Assembly: GCF_029626035.1 (NCBI RefSeq)
Contig: NZ_JARUBE010000003.1
Span: forward strand, 4,526,001 to 4,590,000
DNA length: 64,000 bases
Origin: Micromonospora sp. WMMD980
GTDB taxonomy: Bacteria > Actinomycetota > Actinomycetes > Mycobacteriales > Micromonosporaceae
Direction of reading: 5' to 3'
Shown: positions 26,372 to 35,208 of the stretch, in pieces
How the letters are laid out: each line of letters starts with the position of its first letter
Position numbering within the stretch: position 1 is the stretch's first letter
The notes under the pieces: generated by a model
What the model saw: the letters and a program-made list of their open reading frames with translations, nothing else
The model's database searches: none
What the model was told of the DNA's origin: nothing
Made by a program: the position numbers and the translations under genes

Positions 26372-26540
26372 GAGCAGCAACGATACCGCCGCCGGACGCC
26401 CACCTCGACCCTCCGACCGTCCGAGGTCCGCCGCGCCCTCGCCGCGCCGCGCCGCGCCGGCCGAGCATGATGCCGTCGGTGGATCGACGCTCGCCGCGTC
26501 GGGCGGCCGTCCGGCCGAGGCGTTGGTAGCGTCGGTCGGC

Positions 26541-27185
26541 GTGACGACGCCGAGCGGTGGCACCTCCGACGACGAGACCTGGCGACGCCCCGAGCAGACG
26601 GCCGCGGCGGACGGGGCACCGGCCCGGCACCGGCCGGCCGCCGATCGGACGGACGGCGCCGGTCCAGCCTTCGCGGGCACCGCCGGGGAAGCGAAGCCGG
26701 CCCCCGGAGGCGGCCGCGCCGACGCCGAGCGCCCGGCGGGAGCGAGCCCGACCGTTCCGGAGCCCGCCGAAACGAATGACCCGCCCGGCACGGACACCGG
26801 CACCACCCAGGGCCGGCCGCTCGACGCGGCAAGCCCGCGGTCGCGTGCGGGTGCCTCGGAGAGCCCGTGGGCCCGGCCGGACCCGGCCGCACCGGGCGGA
26901 GGCTGGACCGCGACCGGCGGTGAGTGGCCCTCGCCGGCCGGTCACACCGGCCGCCCGGCGCCGGACGGGTACGCCGGACCGCCGCCCAACACCCCGCCGC
27001 CGCCCGGCTGGCGGCCACCGGTGCACGTGCAGGTGCCACCGCCCCGCCGGCTGCCGCCGCAGGACATGGCCGCCATGGACCGTTCCGAGCAGCGCGCCCA
27101 GCAGCTCACCTACGGCATCGGGGCGGTCGTCGGCGTCGTGCTGCTGCTGCTGACGTGCCTGCTCTGCTCGCGGATCCTGTTCTGA
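26541..27185 (+). CDS. Pro/Ala-rich protein with C-terminal membrane anchor
   Basis: A 214-residue protein. Residues 1-175 are disordered, rich in Pro, Ala, Gly and charged residues. A short conserved-looking segment PPQDMAAMDRSEQRAQQLTYG precedes a single C-terminal hydrophobic helix (about 188-210, ending LLCSRILF). It is thus a tail-anchored cytoplasmic protein. GTG at 26541 (MTTPSGGTSDDE). I cannot assign a family. It diverges from the 58-aa gene and converges on a DUF2231-type gene. Confidence 0.7.
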   Translation: MTTPSGGTSDDETWRRPEQTAAADGAPARHRPAADRTDGAGPAFAGTAGEAKPAPGGGRADAERPAGASPTVPEPAETNDPPGTDTGTTQGRPLDAASPRSRAGASESPWARPDPAAPGGGWTATGGEWPSPAGHTGRPAPDGYAGPPPNTPPPPGWRPPVHVQVPPPRRLPPQDMAAMDRSEQRAQQLTYGIGAVVGVVLLLLTCLLCSRILF

Positions 27186-27209
27186 GCGACAGCGGCTTCC
27201 GAGCGGGCG

Positions 27210-27698
27210 TCAGACGACGCCGTCCCAGACCGTCTGGGCCCCGCTGTCGCCGGTCAGGTAGACGTAGACCAGCGCGAACACGGCGAGCACGACCGCCACG
27301 GCGGTGAGCGCGATCGGCACCCACCGGGGCAGGTCGCGGAGGCGGGCGTAGCCCTTGGTGCTCAGCACCAGCAGGAGCGCGACGACGGCCAGGCCGATCG
27401 TGAACCAGAGCAGCGTCTCGCCGTACTCGGAGTGCTCGTGGATCTTCCGGAGCCCCTCGGCCGGGTAGCCGCGTGACTCCAGCACCTCCTCCAGTTCCTC
27501 GCCGGACTCCGTCGCCACCCAGGCGAGGATCGGGGTGATCACGGCGAGCGCCAGCACCGCCCAGTCCAGCCGGGGCCGCCAGCGGGGCAGCACCCCGTAC
27601 GCGACGGTGAGCAGCGCCAGCAGCGGCACCAGCACCACCACGGCGTGAATGACCAGAACGTGGCCTGGGAGACCATTGACTTCCCTGAACACCGACAC
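27210..27698 (-). CDS. DUF2231-family membrane protein
   Basis: A 162-residue polytopic protein with four hydrophobic segments (about 13-35, 45-60, 97-115 and 127-150). The start VNGLPGHVLVIHAVVVLVPL is the hallmark of DUF2231 proteins, with a conserved His in the first helix. The HEHSEYGETLLWFTI segment before the third helix is also typical. Family function is unknown; members are sometimes linked to heme or redox. Divergent from the MpaB-type gene, with about 110 bp between the starts. Confidence 0.9.
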   Translation of the reverse strand: MSVFREVNGLPGHVLVIHAVVVLVPLLALLTVAYGVLPRWRPRLDWAVLALAVITPILAWVATESGEELEEVLESRGYPAEGLRKIHEHSEYGETLLWFTIGLAVVALLLVLSTKGYARLRDLPRWVPIALTAVAVVLAVFALVYVYLTGDSGAQTVWDGVV

Positions 27699-27811
27699 CT
27701 CCGGCGAGTGGACGGATTCGGGCGCGGTCAGCGTACGACGCGGCGTGGTCGCACACCGAGGTCCACGCGGTGCGAACCGTTCCGGTTCATCCGGCGTGGC
27801 ACTCTTGACCG

Positions 27812-28663
27812 GTGGACACCGACGACATCGGCCTGTTCGGTCCGGGTTCGGTCACGTGGAAGGTGCACGAGGAACCGGTCCTGATCGTCGCCGGCCTGCG
27901 CTCGCTCTACCTGCAGGCGCTGCACCCGCGCGCGATGGCCGGGGTGGCGCAGAACAGCAACTACCGCTCCGACGCCTGGGGCCGGCTGGTCCGCACGGCC
28001 ACCTACGTGGCGACGACGATCTACGGCACCACCGCCGAGGCGGAGGCGGCCGGCCGGCGCCTGCGCGGGCTGCACGCCCGGATGCGCGCCACCGATCCGG
28101 CGACCGGCGAGGAGTTCCGCGTCGACGAGCCGGACCTGCTGCGTTGGGTGCACGTCACCGAGGTCGAGTCGTTCGTGAGCACCGCGCGGCGGGCCGGGCT
28201 GACGCTGACCGACGACGAGGTGGACGGCTACTACACCGAGCAGCGCCGGGCGGCCGCCCTGGTCGGGCTGGACCCGGCGGACGTGCCGGGCACCGCCGCC
28301 GAGGTCGAGGCCTACTACCGGGACGTACGCCCGGAGCTGCGGATGACCCGGGAGGCGGCCGAGACCGCGCTGTTCCTGACCGCGCCGCCGATCCCGTGGA
28401 AGCTCAGCCCGCCGGTGAAGCTGGGCCTGAATGTCGGCCCGCCGCGCTGGGCGTATCTCGGGGTGGCCGGCACCGCGCTGGGGTTGCTGCCGCGGTGGGC
28501 GTTGCGGCTCTACGGCGGGCTGGGCCTGCCGACCACCGCGCTCTCGGCGGAGGTGGGCGTGCGGGCGTTGCGGCTCGCCCTGGCGGCGGTGCCGCGGCGC
28601 TACCGGGAGGGGCCGTTGCAGCAGGCCGCCAAGGAGCGCGCGGCCCGGCTCACGGCCGCCTGA
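27812..28663 (+). CDS. MpaB/latex-clearing-type oxygenase (DUF2236)
   Basis: A 283-residue all-helical protein of the ER-bound oxygenase MpaB/DUF2236 family. The signature region LYLQALHPRAMAGVAQNSNY is near residues 30-50, WGRLVRTATYVATTIYGT near 55-72 and WVHVTEVESF near 110-120; conserved His residues are candidates for heme binding. Family members include rubber oxygenase Lcp, but most actinobacterial members lack a known substrate. GTG at 27812. Cytoplasmic, with no signal sequence. Confidence 0.9.
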   Translation: MDTDDIGLFGPGSVTWKVHEEPVLIVAGLRSLYLQALHPRAMAGVAQNSNYRSDAWGRLVRTATYVATTIYGTTAEAEAAGRRLRGLHARMRATDPATGEEFRVDEPDLLRWVHVTEVESFVSTARRAGLTLTDDEVDGYYTEQRRAAALVGLDPADVPGTAAEVEAYYRDVRPELRMTREAAETALFLTAPPIPWKLSPPVKLGLNVGPPRWAYLGVAGTALGLLPRWALRLYGGLGLPTTALSAEVGVRALRLALAAVPRRYREGPLQQAAKERAARLTAA

Positions 28664-28669
28664 GGCGAC

Positions 28670-29593
28670 TCAGTCGGCGTCGGCGAAGCGTTCGACGGCC
28701 GACCACGGGTCCTTGCCCGGGGCCTGCGCGCCGGCCGGGCAGGTGCGCCGGTAGTCGCACCAGCCGCAGCGCGGGCCCGGCTCGGTGGGGAACTCCTCGT
28801 CGGGGTCGGCGCCGCCGGCCACGGCCCGCTCGGCGGTCATGATGTCGCGGGCGGTCTCCTCGGCTCGGGTGAGCTGCCGGTGCAGCGACTCCGGCGTGTG
28901 CTCGTGCGCGGCGACGGTGCCGGTGGGCAGGTGGTGCAGTTCGACCCGGCGGCACGGCCGGCGGAACACCCGCTCCGCCGCGTACGCGTAGAGCGCGAGC
29001 GCCTGCGAGCCGCGGGCGTCGTCGGCGTCGAGCCCGGTGCGGCCGGTCTTGTAGTCGACGATGACCAGCTCGGGCCGGCCGTCCGGGTCGGGGCGGGAGT
29101 CGATCCGGTCGGTGCGGCCGTTGAACGCCAGCACGGCGGTCTTGACGGCGACCACCCGCTCCACGCCGATCGGCTCGTCGGCCGGGTCGAGGCCCGCCAC
29201 GTAGGACTCCAGCCAGCCCAGTGCCCGCCGGAAGGCGTCGCGTTCCTGCTCGTCGTCGCGGTAGCCCTCGCGGACCCAGACGCCCTTGAGCAGGGTGCCG
29301 AGCGTCTCGGGCCGGCGACGGTCGGGGGCCAGCGCATACCAGTTCTTCAGAGCGGTGTGGACGCTGGCGCCGAGTGAGTTGTGCGCCCACGGCGGCCCCT
29401 TCGGCGGGGCGGGCCGGTCCACGTAGGCGTAGCGGTAGCGCCGGGGGCAGTCGGCGTAGGCACCGAGCTTGCTGGGGGTGCAGACGAACAGCCGCTCGGG
29501 CATGCCCTCGAAGCCGAGCTGCTCGGCCTGCTCGGCACGGGGCCGGGGCGCCCGGCCACCGGTGGGTCGTCCGGTCGGTGAAGGTCGTCGCAC
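28670..29593 (-). CDS. RecB-like PD-(D/E)XK nuclease with putative Fe-S cysteines
   Basis: A 307-residue protein related to the C-terminal nuclease of AddB/RecB and Cas4. The nuclease core is visible: LGASVHTALKNW, NGRTDRIDSRP and VIVDYKTGRTG (the D...D-x-K motif), then QALALYAYAAE. One Cys near residue 49 (YADCPRRYRYAYV) and three near the C-terminus (CGWCDYRRTC) match the four-Cys iron-staple pattern. The GTG at 29593 has AGGA 8 bp upstream; an alternative GTG at 29623 adds ten residues. Equivalent to Rv2119-type proteins, near MarC and PHP genes. Likely DNA repair; helicase partner not present. Confidence 0.9.
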   Translation of the reverse strand: MRRPSPTGRPTGGRAPRPRAEQAEQLGFEGMPERLFVCTPSKLGAYADCPRRYRYAYVDRPAPPKGPPWAHNSLGASVHTALKNWYALAPDRRRPETLGTLLKGVWVREGYRDDEQERDAFRRALGWLESYVAGLDPADEPIGVERVVAVKTAVLAFNGRTDRIDSRPDPDGRPELVIVDYKTGRTGLDADDARGSQALALYAYAAERVFRRPCRRVELHHLPTGTVAAHEHTPESLHRQLTRAEETARDIMTAERAVAGGADPDEEFPTEPGPRCGWCDYRRTCPAGAQAPGKDPWSAVERFADAD

Positions 29594-29635
29594 ACCGCAG
29601 ATCCTGCCACCCGGCTGTGACACCGGCCGGACGGC

Positions 29636-30250
29636 TCAGGCGTTGTTGAGGTATTCGGTGACGAACGCCGCGATCGCGTCGGCGATGAGCTGCACCGCGA
29701 TGGCGGCCAGCAGCAGGCCGGCGATCCGGGTCAGCACCTCGATGCCGCCCGGGCGGAGCACCTTGACGATCCCGCCGGAGAAGCGCAGCACCACCCAGAC
29801 CGCGACCATCACCGCGACGATGGCCAGCGCGATGGCCACATAGTCGGTGACGCCGCCGGCCTGCTGCACGAACAGCATGGTGGCGACGATCGCGCCGGGG
29901 CCGGCCAGCAGCGGGGTGCCCAGCGGCACCAGCGCGATGTTCGAGGTGACCTGCTGGCTCGGGTCGTCGGCCTTGCCGGTCAGCAGTTCCAGCGCGACGA
30001 GCACCAGCAGCAGGCCGCCGGCGGCCTGCAACGCGGGCAGGTCGACGTGCAGGTAGGCCAGGATCTTCTGCCCGGCCACCGCGAAGATCACGATGACCCC
30101 GAGCGCCAGCGCCACGGCCTGCCAGGCGGCCCGGTTCCGGTCGCGGGCGGGCAGCGGCCCGGTGAGCGCGAGGAAGATGGGCATCATTCCGGGCGGGTCG
30201 ACGATCACCAGCAGGGTCACGAAGACCTCGCCGAAGAGCTTGAGATCCAC
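29636..30250 (-). CDS. MarC-family integral membrane protein
   Basis: A 204-residue protein with six hydrophobic segments. The signatures are VTLLVIVDPPGMMPIFLAL at the N-terminus and the second-half SNIALVPLGTPLLAGPGAI, with conserved Pro/Gly. MarC/SNARE-associated-like proteins are of unknown transport function; the old link to multiple antibiotic resistance was not confirmed. ATG at 30250. It stands with the RecB-like and PHP genes on the same strand, an arrangement also seen in streptomycetes. Confidence 0.93.
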   Translation of the reverse strand: MDLKLFGEVFVTLLVIVDPPGMMPIFLALTGPLPARDRNRAAWQAVALALGVIVIFAVAGQKILAYLHVDLPALQAAGGLLLVLVALELLTGKADDPSQQVTSNIALVPLGTPLLAGPGAIVATMLFVQQAGGVTDYVAIALAIVAVMVAVWVVLRFSGGIVKVLRPGGIEVLTRIAGLLLAAIAVQLIADAIAAFVTEYLNNA

Positions 30251-30281
30251 GCGGACACGGTAGCGGTGCGACCGGAACGCT

Positions 30282-31148
30282 TCAGCTCGAAGCGACCGGG
30301 GTCACCCCCCGGGCCAGCGCGACGATCCGCTCGTACGCCTCGGGGCTCGTGGTGTGCGCGCCGAGCCGGACGGTCTTGTGCGTGCCGTGGAAGTCCGACG
30401 ATCCGGTGACCAGGAGGCCCAACTCGGCGGCGAGGCGGCGGACGTGCTCCCGCTCGGCCGGGCTGTGGTCCTCGTGGTCGGCCTCCAGGCCGGCCAGGCC
30501 GGCCGCCGCCAGGTCGACGATCAGCTCGTCCGGCACGATCCGGCCGCGCCGGCTGGCCCGCGGATGGGCGAAGACGGGCACCCCGCCGGCCGAGCGCACC
30601 AGCGCGACCGCGCGGAACACGTCGATGTCGTCCTTGGGCAGCCGGTAGCGCTCCCCCAACCAGTCCGGCCCGAACGCCTCGGTGGTGGTGGCGACCAGGC
30701 CGGCCCGGATCAGCGCCTGCGCGATGTGTGGCCGGCCGACCGTGCCGCCGGCCGCGCCGGCCAGGATCTCCGTCCAGCTCACCGGAGCGCCGTCGGCCTG
30801 GAGCAGCCGGACGATCCGCTCGCCGCGCTCCTCGCGGGCCAGCCGGACCCGGGCCAGCTCCGCGACCAGTTCCGGCGACTCCGGGTCGAAGAGGTACGCC
30901 AGCAGGTGCAGCGGGATCGCCGGTTCGGCGCCGAACCAGCGGCAGGAGAGTTCGGCGCCCCGGATCAGGGTGAGGCCGGGCGGCAGCGCGGCGACCGCGG
31001 CGGCCCAGCCCGCGGTGGTGTCGTGGTCGGTGAGCGCCACCACGTCGAGCCCCGCTCCGGCGGCGGCCGCGACCAGCTCGGCCGGGCCCAGCGTGCCGTC
31101 GCTGGCGGTGGAGTGGGTGTGCAGGTCGACGCGGGCGGGAACGCTCAC
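30282..31148 (-). CDS. PHP-domain metal-dependent phosphoesterase
   Basis: A 288-residue PHP phosphoesterase (TrpH/YciV type). Metal ligands: DLHTHSTASDG (about 9-19), ALTDHDTT (about 38-45), the GAELSC motif near 66, VFAHPRAS near 190 and SSDFHGTH near 250. Relatives hydrolyse 3',5'-nucleoside bisphosphates or act as 5'-3' exoribonuclease RNase AM. GTG at 31148. The stop codon of the upstream gene (the propeller protein) is only 10 bp away, so a transcriptional unit with the sigma-factor operon is possible. Confidence 0.92.
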   Translation of the reverse strand: MSVPARVDLHTHSTASDGTLGPAELVAAAAGAGLDVVALTDHDTTAGWAAAVAALPPGLTLIRGAELSCRWFGAEPAIPLHLLAYLFDPESPELVAELARVRLAREERGERIVRLLQADGAPVSWTEILAGAAGGTVGRPHIAQALIRAGLVATTTEAFGPDWLGERYRLPKDDIDVFRAVALVRSAGGVPVFAHPRASRRGRIVPDELIVDLAAAGLAGLEADHEDHSPAEREHVRRLAAELGLLVTGSSDFHGTHKTVRLGAHTTSPEAYERIVALARGVTPVASS

Positions 31149-31158
31149 CCGCCCGACG

Positions 31159-32430
31159 CTACGCCCCGTCCGGCACGACCGGGGTGTCGGCCACCACCAC
31201 GGGCCGTTGCCCCGGCGACACCCCGTCGAGCGTCGACGGGGTGGGCCGCTCACCGGCCAGCACCCGATCGGGCGTGACCCGGACCAGGCCGCCGGCGGCG
31301 TCCGCGTGCAGGGCAGCGCCGGTGCGGGTCCAGGCCGGCGTGCCGGCCAGCAGCGGACCGGCCGGGTGGGCCGTCGGGGTGCCGGCCAGGTCGACGAGCA
31401 CGGCGGTGCCGGCGGCGCCGTTCGCGAGCAGCCAACGGCCGTCCGGCGAGACCGCGCCGAGCCCGTCGGCGGACAGCCTCGGACCACAGCCGGTGCGCGC
31501 CGGGGTGAGGTCACGAGCCGGGTCGAGCAGCGCCAGGCAGGGCTGCCGCGACGGCCCGGTGGCGACCAGGCCGACCACCAGCCCGTCCGGGCGGTTGCCG
31601 TAGACACCGCGCACGTCCGGGTTCACCGTGCCGGGCACCCCGCCCAACGCGCGCCGCCAGACGCTCATGCCGCCGCGGTCGGGTTGGCTGACCAGCACGT
31701 CGTCGCCGGTGAAGCCGACCGGCACGACGCCGGTCGGCGCGGTCACCCGGCTGGGCGCGATGAGCTGGCCGGCGACCACCCCGGCGGCGACCAGGTCCGA
31801 GCCGTCCCGCCAGGCCACCTGGCGGCCGTCCGGGGAGACCGCGACGGCGTCCGCGGCGGCGAGCATCACCTGCGGCGCGCCGCCCGCGGCGGACACCCAC
31901 CAGAGGGTACGACCGGCGGCGGTGGCCGCCGAGGTGAGCAGCCAGCCCTCCCGGTCGTGGATGCGCTGCGCCCGTTCGACGCGGCCCACCCCGGTCAGGT
32001 CCCGTCGTTCGCCGCCGCTGGTGTCCAGCAGGTCGCCGACGAGCAGGTCGAGTTCGGCGCGGACCGGGCCCGCCCGGTAGACCCGGGCGGACGCGGTGGG
32101 CAGCGGGGACGCGGAGGACCCGTGCGGGTCGCCGAGCACCACGGTCGGCGTGCCACCGCGCCCGCCCGGCTCGCCGAGCTGCGCCATCCCGGTGGTGACC
32201 AGCACCGTCGCCAGGCCGGCCAGGGCCAGACCGGTGAGCGCCCGGCGACGCCCGCTGCGACGGGCCCGCCGCAGCACGTCCCCCGCCGGGTCGGCGCGGA
32301 GCGGGCCGGGCCGGTCGACGCGGCGGGCGAAGGTCTCCCGCAGCGCCCGTTCCAGCTCGTCCTCGCCCACGCGGAATGGACGCTCCGGGCCGCGCGTCCG
32401 GTTGTCATCGGTGGGTCGGATGCCGCTCAT
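31159..32430 (-). CDS. Membrane-anchored beta-propeller-like protein, coupled to SigE-type sigma factor
   Basis: A 423-residue protein with an N-terminal cytoplasmic region (1-62, acidic helix EDELERALRETFARRV), one membrane helix (about 64-84) and a large external domain with WD40/TolB-like repeats (VSPDGRQVAWRDG, VSPDGRWLLANG). The ATG overlaps the sigma-factor stop codon by 4 nt (ATGA), so the two are co-translated. By position it is a candidate anti-sigma or sensor protein for that sigma factor, but it lacks the zinc-binding HxxxCxxC motif. The regulatory role is inference. Confidence 0.8.
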   Translation of the reverse strand: MSGIRPTDDNRTRGPERPFRVGEDELERALRETFARRVDRPGPLRADPAGDVLRRARRSGRRRALTGLALAGLATVLVTTGMAQLGEPGGRGGTPTVVLGDPHGSSASPLPTASARVYRAGPVRAELDLLVGDLLDTSGGERRDLTGVGRVERAQRIHDREGWLLTSAATAAGRTLWWVSAAGGAPQVMLAAADAVAVSPDGRQVAWRDGSDLVAAGVVAGQLIAPSRVTAPTGVVPVGFTGDDVLVSQPDRGGMSVWRRALGGVPGTVNPDVRGVYGNRPDGLVVGLVATGPSRQPCLALLDPARDLTPARTGCGPRLSADGLGAVSPDGRWLLANGAAGTAVLVDLAGTPTAHPAGPLLAGTPAWTRTGAALHADAAGGLVRVTPDRVLAGERPTPSTLDGVSPGQRPVVVADTPVVPDGA

Positions 32431-33164
32431 CGGGTCTCCGCCGGAATTCCGACGGCCGGACGGACCGGGGCCGGCGTGGGCAGTGGGGTGGCCGGGCGGG
32501 ACGCCGGGGCCGCGGGCCGGCGCGCGGTCTGGCCGGCGGGCACGGGCTGCCGTACGAGCGCCGGACGACCGGTGGGCGTGGGCCGGGCAGGCGCGGTGGC
32601 CGGGGCGGGGCGGCCGGCCGGGGTGGTCGACGTCGCCTCGGGCTCCGACCCGGCCGGCAGGCCCAACGCGGCCTCCGAGCCGAGCCGGCGGCGCAGGGTG
32701 TTCAACGCCCGGGAGGTCTGGCTCTTGACCGTGCCCGGGGAGATCTCCAGCAGGGCGGCGGTCTGCGCCTCCGACATGTCCTCGTAGAAGCGGAGCACCA
32801 GGACGGCGCGCTGCCGGGCGGGCAGCGCCCGCAGGTGCCGCCAGAGCGCGTCCCGGTCGAGCTGGTGCTCGATCTCGTCGACGCCGGCCCGTTCCGGAAG
32901 CACCTCGGTCGGCCGCTCACCGTGCCAGCGGCGACGCCACCAACTGGTCGACGTGTTGACCAGGACCCGGCGGGCGTACGGCTCGATGGCGTCGATCCCG
33001 CCGAGCCGTTTCCAGGCCAGGTAGGTCTTGGTGAGCGCGGTCTGGAGCAGGTCCTCCGCGGTGGCCCAGTCACCGGCCAACAGGTAGGCGGTGCGCAGCA
33101 GGGCGCCGGACCGGGCCGCGACGAACTCGCGGAACTCCTCCTCCAGCGGATCCCTGCTCGCCAC
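32427..33164 (-). CDS. SigE-family ECF RNA polymerase sigma factor with Pro/Ala-rich tail
   Basis: A 245-residue protein. Region 2 is at about 8-75 (FREFVAARSGALLRTAYLLAGD, AEDLLQTALTKTYLAW) and region 4 at about 110-165 (LPARQRAVLVLRFYEDMSEAQTA then SPGTVKSQTSRAL). This matches the actinobacterial SigE (TIGR02983-type) group. Residues 170-245 form a Pro/Ala/Thr-rich tail that is unusual for such short sigma factors. I chose the GTG at 33164, which has GGAGG at proper distance; the GTG at 33170 overlaps the ribosome site. Coupled to the membrane propeller gene. Confidence 0.92.
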   Translation of the reverse strand: MASRDPLEEEFREFVAARSGALLRTAYLLAGDWATAEDLLQTALTKTYLAWKRLGGIDAIEPYARRVLVNTSTSWWRRRWHGERPTEVLPERAGVDEIEHQLDRDALWRHLRALPARQRAVLVLRFYEDMSEAQTAALLEISPGTVKSQTSRALNTLRRRLGSEAALGLPAGSEPEATSTTPAGRPAPATAPARPTPTGRPALVRQPVPAGQTARRPAAPASRPATPLPTPAPVRPAVGIPAETR

Positions 33165-33266
33165 GCTCACCTCCGCGCCCCGTCCTGCCTGGCAGGTTCC
33201 CACGGCCGAGCGGGTCGGGTCGACGGCGAAAGGTGCGCAGTCCTTCCGATGTTCGGACGAAAAGTT

Positions 33267-34139
33267 TCAGGCGCCGTCGTCGGCCTTGGCCTCGTCGGCC
33301 TCCTTGCCCAACCGCGCCTCCACGGCCTGCGGCTCGTACATCTCCTCCACCACGCGCAGGTAGAGCTCGTTCGGGTTGGGCAGGTTCTTGACCTCGCGCA
33401 GGGCCTGCTCCTGGCCCGCCGACTCCAGCACGAACGTGCCGTAGTTGAGGGCGCGGCCGGTCGGGGTCTGCTCGTATTTCATGTCGGTCACCCGGACCAG
33501 CGGCATCATCGCGACGCGACGGGTGATGATGCCGTTGACCACCATCACCCGCTTGTTGGTGAGGATGAAGCGGTCGTACCACCAGTCGGCGACCCGCCAG
33601 GCGACCCAGCCCATCACGGCGAACCAGAGCAGCACCGCGACGGTGGTCAGGGCGCCGACGTCCCGCCCCGCGAGGAAGCCGGAGAGGTAGCCGAGCACGA
33701 ACGTGGCCGCGATGCCGACGATGATCGGCGTGGTGAGGTGGATCCAGTGCCGCTTCCACTCGCCCCGGTAGCGCTCGGTGGGGAAGAGGTAGCGGGCGAC
33801 GAGCGAGCTGGGCTCGTCTTCCAGGGGCAGCACGCGGCGTGGGGCCATGCCGGACGCGTCGACCCGGAGACCGGCCAGCTCCTCCTCGGAGATCGGCTGC
33901 TCCGGGTAGCCCTCGGGGTCGCGCGCCCAGGCCCGGCCGGAGCGACCCTCACCCGCGTAGCCGGGACCGTCGCCGAACGCGGCGTCGTCCGACAGGGAGG
34001 GCCCGGCCCCGTAGCCGGGGCCGGAGCCGTAGCCGGGACCGTCGTCCGGGTCGATCCGCGGGATCGGCTCGGTGTCGCGCTCCCGGCGTGCCCGGTCGGG
34101 ATCGTCCGGGTCGAAGGGGGGACCGGAAGGGCTGCCCAT
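33267..34139 (-). CDS. PH-domain (bPH2/DUF304) membrane protein
   Basis: A 290-residue protein. Residues 1-100 are disordered and acidic with GPGYGSGPGYG-type repeats. Two adjacent hydrophobic segments follow (about 137-155 and 163-183), then a bacterial PH domain (about 185-270: WWYDRFILTNKRVMVVNGIITRR, VRVTDMKYEQT, GTFVLESAGQEQALREV). Cytoplasmic PH domain attached by a helical hairpin. The arrangement and the tiny membrane protein gene immediately upstream (stop codon 6 bp before this start) suggest an operon. Function unknown; envelope stress has been proposed for relatives. Confidence 0.88.
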   Translation of the reverse strand: MGSPSGPPFDPDDPDRARRERDTEPIPRIDPDDGPGYGSGPGYGAGPSLSDDAAFGDGPGYAGEGRSGRAWARDPEGYPEQPISEEELAGLRVDASGMAPRRVLPLEDEPSSLVARYLFPTERYRGEWKRHWIHLTTPIIVGIAATFVLGYLSGFLAGRDVGALTTVAVLLWFAVMGWVAWRVADWWYDRFILTNKRVMVVNGIITRRVAMMPLVRVTDMKYEQTPTGRALNYGTFVLESAGQEQALREVKNLPNPNELYLRVVEEMYEPQAVEARLGKEADEAKADDGA

Positions 34140-34145
34140 CGGTGG

Positions 34146-34304
34146 CTAGGCGACGAGGTTGGTGAAGAAGTCGCCGAAGCCCTGCGCGATGTCCATGATG
34201 CCGCCACCGAGAGACTTGAACACGTCGGCGGCCGAGTTCGGCCGGTAGGCGACGAAGAAGATCAAGAATGCGATGCCGACCCAGGTGAGGACCTTCTTGA
34301 CCAT
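34146..34304 (-). CDS. Small single-pass membrane protein, 52 aa
   Basis: Reads MVKKVLTWVGIAFLIFFVAY, then a polar region with NSAADVFKSLGGGIMDIAQG and FGDFFTNLVA. One N-terminal membrane helix and an amphipathic C-terminal helix. Found directly upstream of, and probably cotranscribed with, the PH-domain gene. The pattern is well formed and coding bias is good. Similar short proteins occur beside PH-domain genes in actinomycetes as far as I recall (unverified). Confidence 0.75.
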   Translation of the reverse strand: MVKKVLTWVGIAFLIFFVAYRPNSAADVFKSLGGGIMDIAQGFGDFFTNLVA

Positions 34305-34420
34305 AGCGGGCCATCCTCTCGCGGAGCCGGGTCCGTTTACCGCAGCGGCACCCAGAGTATCAGCATGGTGTCTTACCGTGAATATCTGCGTCCGGTCCCC
34401 GACTCGTCGGTGCCGGCCGG

Positions 34421-35119
34421 TCAGGCCCGCCCGTGCAGGTACGGGGATGGTGCGCCGTACACGAGCTCGGGCGGCGTCCACTCGGTGAGGTCGTGCAACA
34501 CGACTTCTTCCGCGAGGAGGTGACCCGCGCTCGCCGGCCAGGCTATCGCATGGAGCCACATTCCCCGAGCCTCGCCGGCGTACGCGCTTCGATCCGTTTC
34601 GGACCGCACGAGCCACAGTGGAGCCGGATGACCGTCCACCCGGATCTTCGCGTGCGGCACACGCTCGGGGTGACCAGGGCCGGGATCGGTCAGCGCCTCC
34701 TCGATCTGGGGGCCGGGATCGGGGCCGGGCAGTCCCGCGAAGCGGGAACCCAGGCCGACGCCGGGCTCCTCGGCGACGAAGATCAGGTCGGCCGGCCCAC
34801 CGTCGAGGGGCGCCGGACCGGCACAGGCGACCGCCGTGGCGCGGATCCCGACCCGGTCGTCACCCGCCCACGCCACACCGGTCAGCGTCCACCCCGGCGG
34901 GAGCGGCCACGGGCACCACAGCGGCATGCCGGGCCGGTCGGTCGGCCGGGGCTCGGCGGCCACCCGCTCGACCACGCTCGCCATGATCTCGGCGCCGACG
35001 TGCTCCGGCACGTGCAGGGGCACGACCGGGCCGCAGCGCAGGCACCGGTACTCGCCGTGCATCAGGTCCGGCTCGCGCACCGGGCCCGCGCACCTCGGAC
35101 AACTCACCGCGACTGTCAC
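34421..35119 (-). CDS. Zinc-ribbon protein, DUF6758-like
   Basis: A 232-residue protein. The N-terminus has two CxxC pairs (SCPRCAGPV and YRCLRCGPV, residues 7-30), a zinc ribbon. The body has conserved-looking blocks: PLWCPWPLPPGWTLTGVAWAGDD, DLIFVAEEPGVGLGSRFAGLPGPDPG and AKIRVDGHPAPLWLV. It has no membrane segment. I believe this corresponds to the actinobacterial family now called DUF6758, located near PHP and MarC genes in Streptomyces. Function unknown. Confidence 0.78.
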   Translation of the reverse strand: MTVAVSCPRCAGPVREPDLMHGEYRCLRCGPVVPLHVPEHVGAEIMASVVERVAAEPRPTDRPGMPLWCPWPLPPGWTLTGVAWAGDDRVGIRATAVACAGPAPLDGGPADLIFVAEEPGVGLGSRFAGLPGPDPGPQIEEALTDPGPGHPERVPHAKIRVDGHPAPLWLVRSETDRSAYAGEARGMWLHAIAWPASAGHLLAEEVVLHDLTEWTPPELVYGAPSPYLHGRA

Positions 35120-35208
35120 GCATTCACCGTCGCCCCGGGCCGGCGAGGCGTCAAGCGGGCCGGGCCGACGAAGATGGGATTTCCACCCGGCGAGAAGACC
35201 GCCGAGCG

